Assembly (NCBI GenBank): GCA_026770585.1
Contig: MU646440.1
Coordinates: 379,843 to 395,267, forward strand
Length of the DNA: 15,425 nt
From: Baffinella frigidus
Lineage: Eukaryota; Cryptophyceae; Cryptomonadales; Baffinellaceae
Direction of reading: 5' to 3'
Made by a program: the position numbers and the translations under genes. Numbering within the stretch: position 1 is the stretch's first letter; each line of letters begins with the position of its first letter. The notes beneath the pieces were generated by a model. That model was given only the letters and a program-made list of their open reading frames with translations. It was not told the origin of the DNA and did no database searches. Of the stretch, positions 1 to 7,388 are shown one piece after another.

Positions 1-107
1 AAACCCCAAACCCCAAACCCCAAACCCCAAACCCCAAACCCCGAACCCCAAAACGTAAATCCTAAACCCTAAACCCTAAAACCTAAGACCTAAACCCTAA
101 ACCCCCA
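1..107. repeat. Telomere-like repeat tract at left edge
   Basis: Six exact 7-bp units AAACCCC are followed by a variant unit, and then by AAACCCT-type units from about position 60. This is the C-rich strand of a plant/algal-type telomere repeat read 5' to 3', the orientation expected at a left chromosome end. The outer block is a uniform AAACCCC variant while the inner block is AAACCCT. It could be the true chromosome end, an assembly end inside subtelomeric repeats, or an interstitial tract. The last is quite possible because similar degenerate tracts occur three more times in the window. Confidence 0.85.
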
Positions 108-465
108 CCAAGTGCAGCAACACTGTTGTCCGCGGCGTCACTCCTGTCTTCCATCCTCATCTTCACAAAAGTATTAATTAATTGCTTTTGGCGCAACGAA
201 ATTTACTACACACATGCTCTACTATTACTTTTATGAGCGAATCGTGTAAAAAAAATCGTTGCCCATAAGCAATCAATGAATACTTTCAATCCTGAGAAGC
301 GAACAGCGTTGGGCAAGTCTTGAAACTATCATATGGGCTGCAAGGGAACTCCCATGGGCTCTTTGTAAAACCCTTCTAGGCACTTGGAGCCTATGGAACA
401 GATTCAGGACCGATCGAACAGAGTTGCAGGTGGGAGGCCGCTCCTGCCTACCTCTGCATCATCCT
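108..465. other. Non-coding subtelomeric sequence
   Basis: No convincing coding region, RNA gene or repeat is seen here. The part between 160 and 300 is AT-rich. A 60-codon open frame at 384-566 is not credible because most of it lies in the left arm of a fold-back element. Confidence 0.5.
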
Positions 466-613
466 TATCTCAGAAAACGAGTTCTAAAACTCGTTTTCTT
501 AAGTCAATTCCTCTACAAATTTGTCAACTTATGCGGAGAGTAAAGAATAAGTTGACGAATTTGTAGGGGAATTGACTTAAGAAAATGAGTTTTAGAACTC
601 GTTTTCTGAGATA
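466..613. mobile_element. Fold-back (MITE-like) element, 66-bp arms
   Basis: The 66-bp arm at 466-531 is the reverse complement of 548-613 with only three mismatches, separated by a 16-bp loop. The arms begin TATCTCAGAAAACG and end in the complement. Each arm contains a second smaller palindrome (AAAACGAGTT...AACTCGTTTT at 474-497), so the single strand would form a cruciform with side hairpins. No coding capacity is present. The end dinucleotide TA could be a Tc1/mariner-type target duplication, but this is not proven. High arm identity suggests recent origin or gene conversion. Confidence 0.85.
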
Positions 614-652
614 AATCCGCGTTGCCCGACTATCAAGTTGACATGCTAGCCA

Positions 653-851
653 CCAGCAACCCGTAGCAGCTTATACCGGGTACTCGCAAGGATTCGGGTA
701 TTTTATTGGGAAAACAATCTTTCCTATGACCCTACAGTAGGAAACCCTAGGGACCTCGAATTGCTGACGGGAGATACCGAAGAGATTTCTTCGGTTTAGC
801 TGAAAATTACGACAGTACCCGATCCGGATATAAGCTGCAGCGGGTTGCTGG
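653..851. mobile_element. Imperfect inverted-repeat element
   Basis: The left end CCAGCAACCCG followed by AGCAGCTTAT is matched in inverted orientation at the right end (GCAGCGGGTTGCTGG, ending at 851). Small gaps occur between the matching blocks, giving terminal arms of about 38 bp. A small hairpin (CCGAAGA...TCTTCGG) lies at about 777-794. It has no coding capacity and is best read as a short non-autonomous transposon or fold-back. Confidence 0.6.
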
Positions 852-941
852 TGGAAATCCGTCAACTTTGGCGCGGAAAAGAACCCGGGCTCGCCAGATT
901 GTAAGACCAATTTGAGAGAAACAGAGCAGGGTTTTTTCCAG

Positions 942-1114
942 GTGGAGTGTGTTACCTGTCGTACTCGAAGTACCCGTGGCGGAAGGTGAGGAATCCCCCG
1001 TACGCCTCCTTTTTGGCCCCGAGGAACTTCGCGGGTGCCGAGAAGTACCTAACCAGGAGAGAGGAGCTTGAGAACATGCGTTCCGAAGCAACTGTTAGGG
1101 CGTCCTTCCCTTGA
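942..1114 (+). CDS. Possible terminal exon of an unrecognised gene
   Basis: A good acceptor (TTTTTTCCAG, ending at 941) is followed by a frame (starting at 944) that stays open to TGA at 1112-1114. Its composition is protein-like, with YLSYSKYPWRKV, then NPPYASFLAPRNFAG, then a charged helix EKYLTRREELENM. A canonical donor GTAAGA at 901 would give a very short 41-nt intron keeping this frame. However, the upstream piece 855-900 recurs inverted at about 10741-10784 and so may be repeat-derived. I do not recognise the family. It could be a gene tail cut off by the 653-851 insertion, or a chance open frame. Confidence 0.25.
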
Positions 1115-1451
1115 CACACATTCTGTTATGGAAGCATGTAGAGCAGCAACCGCGATCCCCAGATTTGACTGGCGAGCGGGTGGGTTCCAAGGCAGGGGGG
1201 TCTGGAACATGGGTAGGGGAGCCGCACCAGGTCGCGTTCCCTAAATCGCCCCCGCGCGCCATCTTCGGCCCGTGCGAAAGTGGCTTGCATTCCTCTCCCA
1301 CCACCCCCCATCCGTCCAAATCCCACACAAAATCGCTCGCCGCTAGCACCTCCCTCTGCCCTCCCTGGTCCTCGTCCACTCCAGCAGCGTCCCCCGCAGC
1401 GGCAAAAATCAGTGCCCCGAGCACCAGCAGGGACCCGACGCCGCGCCGCAT
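1095..1451 (-). CDS. Possible small secreted protein
   Basis: On the minus strand an ATG at 1451 opens a frame of about 118 codons that runs to a stop at 1095-1097. The first ~24 residues look like a classic signal peptide: MRRGVG, a hydrophobic run LLVLGALIFAAA, then a small-residue cleavage zone GDAAG. An acidic stretch (VDEDQGG) follows, and the C-terminus holds a cysteine-rich GCCSTCFHNRMC. An in-frame ATG lies further upstream at 1562, but the signal peptide favours 1451. If real it is transcribed divergently from the RAP gene at 1817. No family is recognised. The opposite strand is also open (1111-1815), Ser/Pro-rich, and more likely the shadow. It could also be an exon of a longer gene. 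Confidence 0.3.
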   Translation of the reverse strand: MRRGVGSLLVLGALIFAAAGDAAGVDEDQGGQREVLAASDFVWDLDGWGVVGEECKPLSHGPKMARGGDLGNATWCGSPTHVPDPPALEPTRSPVKSGDRGCCSTCFHNRMCVKGRTP

Positions 1452-1816
1452 GATGCTGTGTGTCGCGTGCCGCATTCTACCGTCAGCGGTCCATGAATCC
1501 CCGACGTCCCGATCAGATCCTTTCTGGTGTGTAGGTGGGAAGATTGATAGCGCCTTCCCCACTGGCCCGCGTCTCCACCAACGTCAACTTTGGATCCAAA
1601 AGTTGCGACTGACTCGGTTCCGCAATCAAGGACCTAAATATCGGAGGGTCCGAGGTAAACGACAATCGGGTTCGTTCCCGGACGAGGGGTTTCTCGCAGT
1701 TTTCCCGCAGGAATTCAGAGCCCCGTGTGGGTCCCATTTGGGCGGAAGGTGCGGCTGTGCGGGCGGAAAGGCAGCCGTGCGAAACCCGCTATCCCATTTT
1801 TACGACGGGTCGTAAG

Positions 1817-2571
1817 ATGAGTCGCAAAAAGCGGGTGCTTGCGCTGCTCACCCTCCTCGTCGGGCCGTGCGGTGCACTCTCTCATGGCGGTGGTGCTGCC
1901 GGCAGTGGGCTGGCATTGTGGGCGCGGGCTGTACCGCTCGGGGCGCAGCGGTTTGTCCCGAGCGAGTTATTCTCGCATGCGTCCCACGCAACAGTGGGAA
2001 AGGTTGAGGGGGCATCATGGCCGTGGATGGAGAGCAGTGTCACCATGTGTATGGAGGGCCGTGCGGGGGGTGGAGGGCGTGGAAGGAGGGCTGCGAGGGG
2101 TCGCGGACGGGGAGGTGCGAAAACTGAACCCGAGGTTGGAGGGGACGACCGCAACAAGCTCTCGGGCGCGAGGGGGTGGTATCGCGGCCGGGGGGGTGGG
2201 AGCATCTCGAGCAGGGGAGGTGGCCCGTTGAACGTTCGCCAGCTCCCGAATGCTGGGGATGGGAGGGTACAGGGGGAGGGGGGTGGGAGCATGACGAGCA
2301 GGGGAGGTGGTCTGATTAAGCATGACGAGCAGGGGAGGTGGTCCGTTCGCCAGCTCACGAATGTGATCACGGACTGCAGGGAGGCTGGGGAGCTTGCGCG
2401 CATCCTGCATCATCACACAAACAAAATTGACCACATACACGTGAGCGCTGCGTGGGTGTGTCTCGCGAGGATTGGCGGGGGCGGGGGAGAGGTGGGGTTC
2501 GTTGGGGCCGTGCTGCAACACCGGACACGGGCTGTGATCGATCAAATGAGGGGGCGGGGAATTGCGAATTC
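1817..2571 (+). CDS. RAP gene exon 1
   Basis: Encodes the signal peptide, the Gly/Arg-rich linker and the first helical repeat segment. It ends ...AAT TC before donor GTAAAC, and the split codon is completed as TCG (Ser252) by exon 2. Positions 2201-2340 contain a degenerate minisatellite: three copies of GAGCAGGGGAGGTGG, with two copies of a following TTCGCCAGCTC. This repeats a GG-S-x-x-SRGGG peptide unit. Without splicing the frame would stop at TAA 2573-2575, inside the first telomere-like unit. Confidence 0.7.
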
Positions 2572-4225
2572 GTAAACCCAAAACTCCAAACCCGATACCC
2601 GAAACAAGAAACACGAAACACGAAACCTGAAGCCCGAAACCCGAAACACGAAACACGAAATCCGAAATCCGAAAAACCGAAACCCGAATCCCGAATCCCG
2701 AATCCCGAATTCCGAAACCCAAAACCCGAAACCCGAAACCCGAAACCCGAAGCACTAAACCCTAAACCCCAAAATCGAATCCTTGACCCCTAAACCCGAA
2801 ACCCGAAACCCGAAACCCTAAACCCTCAACTCTACACCCTAAACCCTAAACCCTAAACACTAAACCCTAAACCCTACACCCTAAACCCTAAACCCTAAAC
2901 CCTAAACCCCAAACCCTAAACCCTTAACCCTAGGCCCTCAACCTTAACATTTGAAACCTACACCCTAAACCAGGATGCACTCAATGGCAAAGCTTTACAC
3001 CTCGAGAGCTTTCAATGCGAGGGCGGATCGGGCGCTGCTGGCGGCGATGCAGAGGCGGGCGACGGTGACGGCGGGGGAGTTCGACCCGCAGGCTGTTGGG
3101 AACCTGCTCTGGGCGCTGGCGACGATGGGGGAGAGGGCGGATCGTGGGCCGCTGGAAGCGATGCAGAGGCGGGCGACAGCTTCGGCAGGGCAGTTCAAGC
3201 CGCAGGAGGTCGCCAACGTGCTGTGGGCGCTGGCGGTGATGGGGGAGAGGGCAGATCGGGGGCTGCTGGAGGCGATGCAGAAGCGGGCGACGGCGACGGC
3301 GGGTGATTTTAGCCCTCAGAACGTGGCAAACGTTCTGTGGGCGCTGGCGACGATGGGGGAGAGTGTGGATCGGGGGCTGCTGGAGGCGATGGGGAGGCGG
3401 GCGACGGCGACGGCGGATGATTTCAACTCGCAACACGTCGCAAACGTGCTGTGGGCGCTGGCGACGATGGGGGAGAGTGTGGATCGGGGACTGCTGGAGG
3501 CGATGCAGAGGCGGGCGGCGGCGGTGGCGGGGGAGTTCAAGCCTCAGGGGGTTGCAAACGTGCTGTGGGCGCTTGCGGTGTTTGGGGAGAAGGGACACGG
3601 GACCCTGGAGGCTCTGATCGACCGTTTTGCACATCGCGTCCTCGAGTGCCGCGACCAGCTCAGTGTGGAGGCGAAATACCAGCTGCATCAGTGGATTCTC
3701 TCGTGCGAGTTGGGCCTAGTGGCAGGGGCTTCGCTCCCCGGCGGCGTGGCGCGCGTGAAGCAGGAAATGGGCGAGGAGTGTTTGCAGGCGTTCTCGGGAC
3801 AAGCGGGGAGAGCTTCGCAGCTTCAGCGGGAAGTGGCGGCGGTGCTGAGGAGAGCTGTGTCCGAGGTGGAGGTTAAGGAGGAGTACCGTGACGACAGGTC
3901 TGGGTACAGCATCGACGCCCTGGTGCGGCGATGGTCAGCAGCCGGCATCCCTGGCGGGGCCAAGTCACTTGAGGAGCCTGCTGGTGATTGGGCAGTGGAG
4001 GTGGACGGGCCGTTTCACTTTCTAGGGGATGGCCGGACGCCGAGGGGGGGCACCCTGCTGAAACGGAAGCAGCTGGGGCTGCTGGGCTACACGGTGGTGG
4101 CAGTGCCGTTCTGGGAATGGGATACGCTAAAGGGCGAACAGGCGAAGCGGCGGTACCTAGAGGACAAGCTCGGGGGGGGGGATGCACAACGCTTAGCAGC
4201 GGGTCTGTGGTCGGGCTACGTTTAG
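1817..4225 (+). CDS. RAP-domain, octotricopeptide-like repeat protein (two exons)
   Basis: Joining 1817-2571 to 2974-4225 gives one 668-aa frame, stop TAG at 4223-4225. The start was chosen because it opens with a signal-peptide-like MSRKKRVLALLTLLVG; an in-frame ATG at 1727 is the alternative. Order along the protein: signal peptide (1-~24); Ser/Arg/Gly-rich region to about 176; helical segment 177-276 with ELARILHHH and IHVSAAW, crossing the splice junction in ANSMHSMAKL; five near-identical 38-aa repeats (277-466) with VANVLWALATMGE; and a C-terminal RAP domain (about 589-648) with DWAVEVDGPFHF, LKRKQLGLLGY and VPFWEW. RAP proteins with such repeats act in organelle RNA processing, stability or translation. 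The signal peptide followed by a basic Ser/Gly-rich stretch hints at a secondary plastid (inference). High GC contrasts with its surroundings. Confidence 0.8.
2572..2973 (+). other. RAP gene intron made of telomere-like repeats
   Basis: The 402 bp between the two RAP exons is almost wholly degenerate AAACCCN units: AAACCCG-type in the first half, AAACCCT-type in the second. The donor GTAAACCC and the acceptor CCCTAAACCAG are themselves parts of, or one-step variants of, the repeat. Removing exactly 2572-2973 joins the frames in phase 2 and restores a helical-repeat motif (ANSMHSMAKL) resembling the AN-LHAxAKL pattern of octotricopeptide/RAP proteins. Splicing is inferred from frame and motif, not from RNA. 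Confidence 0.75.
2974..4225 (+). CDS. RAP gene exon 2 (38-aa repeats and RAP domain)
   Basis: Continuous frame of 417 codons with strongly coding composition. Five tandem units of exactly 114 bp begin at 3047, 3161, 3275, 3389 and 3503. Each encodes MQRRAT-x3-GEF-x-PQ-VANVLWALATMGE-x2-DRGLLEA. After a spacer rich in QLQREV/VEVKEEY helices, the RAP domain closes the protein. If exon 2 were a gene alone, its ATG at 2975 would sit two bases after a telomere-like tract; the in-frame join to exon 1 makes a two-exon gene more likely. Confidence 0.85.
3047..3616 (+). repeat. Five 114-bp coding tandem repeats
   Basis: Units are in phase with the codons and differ at few positions, mainly around the first ten residues and the GE(R/S)(A/V)DRG loop. 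Each unit is one helix-turn-helix of an alpha-solenoid. The constant 38-residue length matches octotricopeptide-type repeats. The nucleotide similarity suggests recent expansion or conversion. Confidence 0.85.
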
Positions 4226-4462
4226 ACTGAGAATAGCGGGGCAATGACTGGAGTCGAGGAGCAGGTATGTACGTGTGAAGAAGGAGAGCGTAAACTTTCA
4301 TGAAACACTAATCGAAAGACTCCTCGAACTTCGACTTGGGGATCACGTTTGAGCCATTGATTCCTGAGACAAGGGGGCATTGGCGACTCGACACCAAGTT
4401 CGTCCCTGGGGGGGGCGCCCTGTTTCGTGCCACCACAGTACAGAGGCACCTCGCCCAGAAGG
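4226..4462 (+). other. Downstream region of RAP gene
   Basis: This is presumed 3' UTR and intergenic sequence. No clear polyadenylation hexamer and no gene is seen. Short open frames on both strands have no coding signature. Confidence 0.4.
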
Positions 4463-4542
4463 AGCCGCCCCCTCCCCTAGGACCGTACAGTAGGCCTGCA
4501 TGCATACCTGTCCCTACGGTGGTCCTAGGAGAGGGCGCGGCT
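4463..4542. repeat. Inverted repeat / hairpin
   Basis: The left arm 4463-4487 (AGCCGCCCCCTCCCCTAGGA and onward) is matched by the complement of 4515-4542 with a few mismatches and short gaps. The loop holds GCATGCAT. The CCTAGGACC...TACGGT motif resembles one end of the ~100-bp repeat found at 8531-8626 and 11773-11870, so it may be a relative. Confidence 0.6.
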
Positions 4543-4630
4543 TCTTACATATAGCTTGTCCTAGTGGATGAAACGTTCCACTGAACGATCCACCTTTCGG
4601 GGTGGCTACGGGCTTTTTGCTGTAAAATGA

Positions 4631-4700
4631 GTGAATGCACGCCAAGTTGAGGCCTGGTCAAAAAAATAGTGAATTCACGCCAAGTTGAGGCCTGGTCAAA
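4631..4700. repeat. 32-bp direct repeat, two copies
   Basis: Positions 4631-4662 and 4669-4700 are identical apart from one base: GTGAATGCACGCC versus GTGAATTCACGCC, each followed by AAGTTGAGGCCTGGTCAAA. A 6-bp spacer separates them. No function is evident. Confidence 0.85.
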
Positions 4701-4951
4701 CGACGCAGACGTATAGCCATAGAGCCATCTGATCTCCCCCTGGCGTGACGCGGTCGTAAATGTCAACTTAACAAACCTCGCCTTACCCCTTTTTTTAGCT
4801 GCACTGCGGTTCTTTGGGGACGGCGAGGCTTCTCTCTTTCTCTGATCTCTTTTGCTGTTGAGTGAAAAGCCCTCGACGGCGGGGCCGAATAAATTGGGCC
4901 CAGGGTTTAGGGTTCAGTCTTTCAAGGGTTAGGGTTAGGGTTTTAGGGTTA

Positions 4952-5105
4952 AGGCCGATCAGTTTTTTAAAACCAACAAACTGGCAGTGTGTGCCAATTT
5001 GTTTGATGAAAAACTGAAAGAGAAACTCACCCATTTTCAGTTTTCAACAAAACACCATAGTTACGGGACTTGTTGATTGGTGCTCGTCGGCCACACTTGT
5101 TGAGG
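4952..5105. repeat. Island A in telomere-like block
   Basis: Shares ordered blocks with island B: AGGCC near the start, ACAACAAA/ACCAACAAACTGGCAGT, then AACTCxCxCA, TTCAACAAAAC, and a TTGTTGATTGGTxCT / GGCCACAC end. It thus forms a higher-order repeat of roughly 580 bp with the flanking telomere-like DNA. No coding capacity is seen. Confidence 0.6.
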
Positions 5106-5529
5106 GTTTAGGGTTTGGGGTTGCGAGTTGAAAATTCAGGGTTTAGGGCTTAGGGTTTAGGATTTGGGCTTTGGGGCTCAGGATTTAGGGTTGAGGGTTG
5201 AGGGTTCGTGGTTCAGGGTCTAGGGTTTGTGGTTTGGAGTTTTAGGGTTTAGGGTTTAGGGTTTAGGGTTCAGGATTCAGGGTTGCGGAGTTTGGGTTTA
5301 GAGTTTAAGTTTTGAGGGTTTCGGTTTAGTGTGTGGGGTTCAGGGTTTATGGTTGAGGGTCCAGGGTTCATGGGTTTAGAGTTCATGGTGCATGGTTTAT
5401 GGTTGAGATTGTATGGTTTTATGGTTTAGGGCTGAGGGCTGAGGGCTGAGGGCTGAGGGCTGAGGGTTGAGGGTTGAGGGTTGAGGGTTTAGGATTTTGG
5501 GTTTTGTCCAGTATTTGGGTTTTAGGGTT

Positions 5530-5690
5530 TAGGCCAATATCTTTTTGAACAACAACAAAATGGCAGTTTGGGAAAGTGAAAAAAAAGAAAACAAACTCGC
5601 ACACCAGCCAGGTTCAGTGTTCAACAAAACCGATTCTGACAAGACTGGCGGATTAGTTCTTGTGGGCCATACTAGTTCCAGGTTCAGGGT
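5530..5690. repeat. Island B in telomere-like block
   Basis: Diverged copy of island A, recognisable by AGGCCAATATC, AACAACAAAATGGCAGT, AACTCGCACA, GTGTTCAACAAAACC and GTGGGCCATACT in the same order. It indicates that telomere-like sequence and islands duplicated together. Confidence 0.6.
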
Positions 5691-6049
5691 TTGAGGTTGA
5701 GGGTTGAGGGCTCAGGTTTGATTGTTTATGATTTTAAGGATTAGGGTTTAGGGTTTAGGGTTTAGGGTTTAGGGTTTGGGGTTCAGGGTTTAAGGTTTGG
5801 GGTCTAGGGTCTAGGGTTTAGGGTGTAGGATTTAAGGTTTAGGGTTTAGGGTGTAGGGATCAGGGTTTAGGTTTTAAGGTTCAGGGTTTACAATTTATGG
5901 TTCAGAATTTAGGATTTAGGGTTTATGGTTTAGGTTTCAGGGTTCAAGGTTTAGGGTTTGCTGTTCAGGGTTTAGGGTTTAGGGTCTAGAGTATTTGGTT
6001 CATGGTTTGGGGTTCATGGTTTAGAGTCTAGGGTTTAGGGTTTAAGATA

Positions 6050-6304
6050 CACGAATCGTTTGGATTCCGGAGGCTTTCTAAAGACGTCCCAGCAAAATTC
6101 ACCTCAGGGGCTTGCCTCGCCTTGAAAGGCCCTGATTACTGATTACTGATTACTGAATTTATTAAAGAGGGTTCGCCGTTATTGCCTTACGACGGCTGGC
6201 CTCCACTTTATTCACGGGTGGTCATCGCGGTGCCCCCTAGGCTCGCAACCTTGAGTACTTTTCCTGGAGGGCTTCCCGAGCCTCGAATTCGAACCTTCCG
6301 TCGA
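6050..6304. other. Intergenic sequence
   Basis: No gene is seen. A small tandem run of TGATTAC (about 6130-6154, 3-4 copies) is the only structure noted. Confidence 0.5.
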
Positions 6305-6860
6305 AGGTCCTTTAGGTTTTAATTTCTCCCAACATAGCCCAACGACACGCCCTTCCGTAGAAAGGACTGCAGAGAAAGCATTTTTGCCTTCGGATCGCGT
6401 TTCGCTCTCCAGTGCAGAGGCTCGTGAGGAGGGAACAACCTCCTTTAGGTCCTTTAGGTTTTAATTTCGCCCAACATATGCCAACGACACGCCGTTCCGT
6501 AGAAGGGATCTGCAGAAAAAGCATTTTTGCTTTCGGATCGCGTTTAGCTCTCCAGTGCAGAGGCTCGTGAAGAGGGGATAAAGGGTTGGTTCTCTTGGGG
6601 TGGGTGAAGGTATGCGATATCGCTCCCATGCTCACTGAACACATACCGAACCACAAGTCAGCCTTAATGACCTCCTTTAGGTCCTTGAGGTTTTAATTTC
6701 GCCCAACATATGCCAACGACACGCCGTTCCGTAGGACCACCTCCTAGTTGTTTTCCGTAGAACCTTTAGGTCCTTTAGGTTTTAAAGGCTCCCAACATAT
6801 GCCAACGACACGCCCTTCCGTAGAAAGGACTGCAGAGAAAGCATTTTTGCTCTCTCGATT
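6305..6860. repeat. Four copies of an interspersed direct repeat
   Basis: Copies start near 6305, 6448, 6679 and 6768. The shared order is AGGTCCTTTAGGTTTTAA, CCCAACATATGCCAACGACA, CGCC(C/G)TTCCGTAG, then (in three copies) CTGCAG and AAAGCATTTTTGC. Copies 1 and 2 continue through CGGATCGCGTTT and CTCTCCAGTGCAGAGGCTCG. Copy 3 is truncated. The last copy ends about 120 bp before the kinesin start codon, so it may lie in the promoter or 5' UTR. Peptides read from it on the minus strand are repetitive and not a convincing gene. Confidence 0.75.
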
Positions 6861-6977
6861 AAGTTTGACCACTCCGCATCGGCTCGAGTTTGGTGCTTTA
6901 CAATAACCTGTTCGTAAAATTCTTGAGAGTTCAAACCGCGGAGGGAGGGGACGGTCCTTCGCTCTCGGCGGGGCACG

Positions 6978-7388
6978 ATGGGGCTCCAGGAGAGCGAGAA
7001 TATACGGGTTGTGGTGAGGGTGAGGCCGCTCACTCAAGAGGAGCGGAAGCGTGGGGACGAGGAGCACATCACATGCGTCAGCGAGCGGTCCCTGCAGGTG
7101 ATGGACACGAAGCAGGTCCAAGCGCGGCAGCAGACAGGGACGGCGTTTCAGTTCGGGCGGGTTTTTGGACCCGAGACGACCCAGGACCACCTCTTTGCCA
7201 ACTCGGGGATCACATCGCTGCTCGACCACGTGCTCGAGGGGTACTCAGCGACTGTGTTCGCGTACGGCCCCACTGGTTCCGGCAAGACGTTCTCGATCAC
7301 TGGGCGGCCCGACAGCATCGTCAAGCACGGGAGCGGGGACGCCACTGATGGCATCGTCATCCGCGCCGTCGAGGCGCTCTACATCAAG
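6978..7388 (+). CDS. Kinesin exon 1
   Basis: Encodes residues 1-137 from MGLQESENIR to ALYIK. It holds the first motor strand (VVVRVRPL), FGRVFGPE, VLEGYSATVFAYG and the P-loop GPTGSGKT. The ATG is chosen because it stands 8 codons before the conserved first strand. The donor is AAG|GTCCGC; reading through would stop at 7446-7448. Confidence 0.9.

Larger units (their letters stand above)
4893..6049 (-). repeat. Large degenerate telomere-like block, inverted orientation
   Basis: About 1.15 kb is dominated by degenerate GGGTTTAG / GGGTTGAG units, so the G-rich strand is the plus strand, opposite to the tracts at 1-107, 2576-2973 and 14556-14870. Two non-telomeric islands (about 4952-5105 and 5530-5690) interrupt it. 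Sub-runs show local homogenisation, for example repeated GGGCTGA at about 5429-5465. It is an interstitial telomeric tract; inversion of a subtelomeric piece or fusion of two ends could have produced it. Confidence 0.9.

Noticed and set aside
1111-1815. Plus-strand open frame of 234 codons
   Set aside because: Ser/Pro/Arg-rich composition with no motif; it mirrors the minus-strand frame that carries a signal peptide, so it is probably a GC-driven shadow.
2015-2755. Minus-strand frame of 246 codons with FGFRVSGFGI-type repeats
   Set aside because: It is the translation of AAACCCG telomere-like repeats and the antisense of RAP exon 1; repetitive by construction.
2981-3688. Minus-strand frame of 235 codons, repetitive His/Arg-rich
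   Set aside because: Exact antisense of the 38-aa coding repeats, whose plus-strand reading has the conserved LWALA and RAP motifs.
6312-7229. Minus-strand frames with KMLFLQ / GRACRWAMLGEIK peptides
   Set aside because: They follow the fourfold direct repeat and kinesin exon 1 antisense; no start context, no consistent frame among copies.
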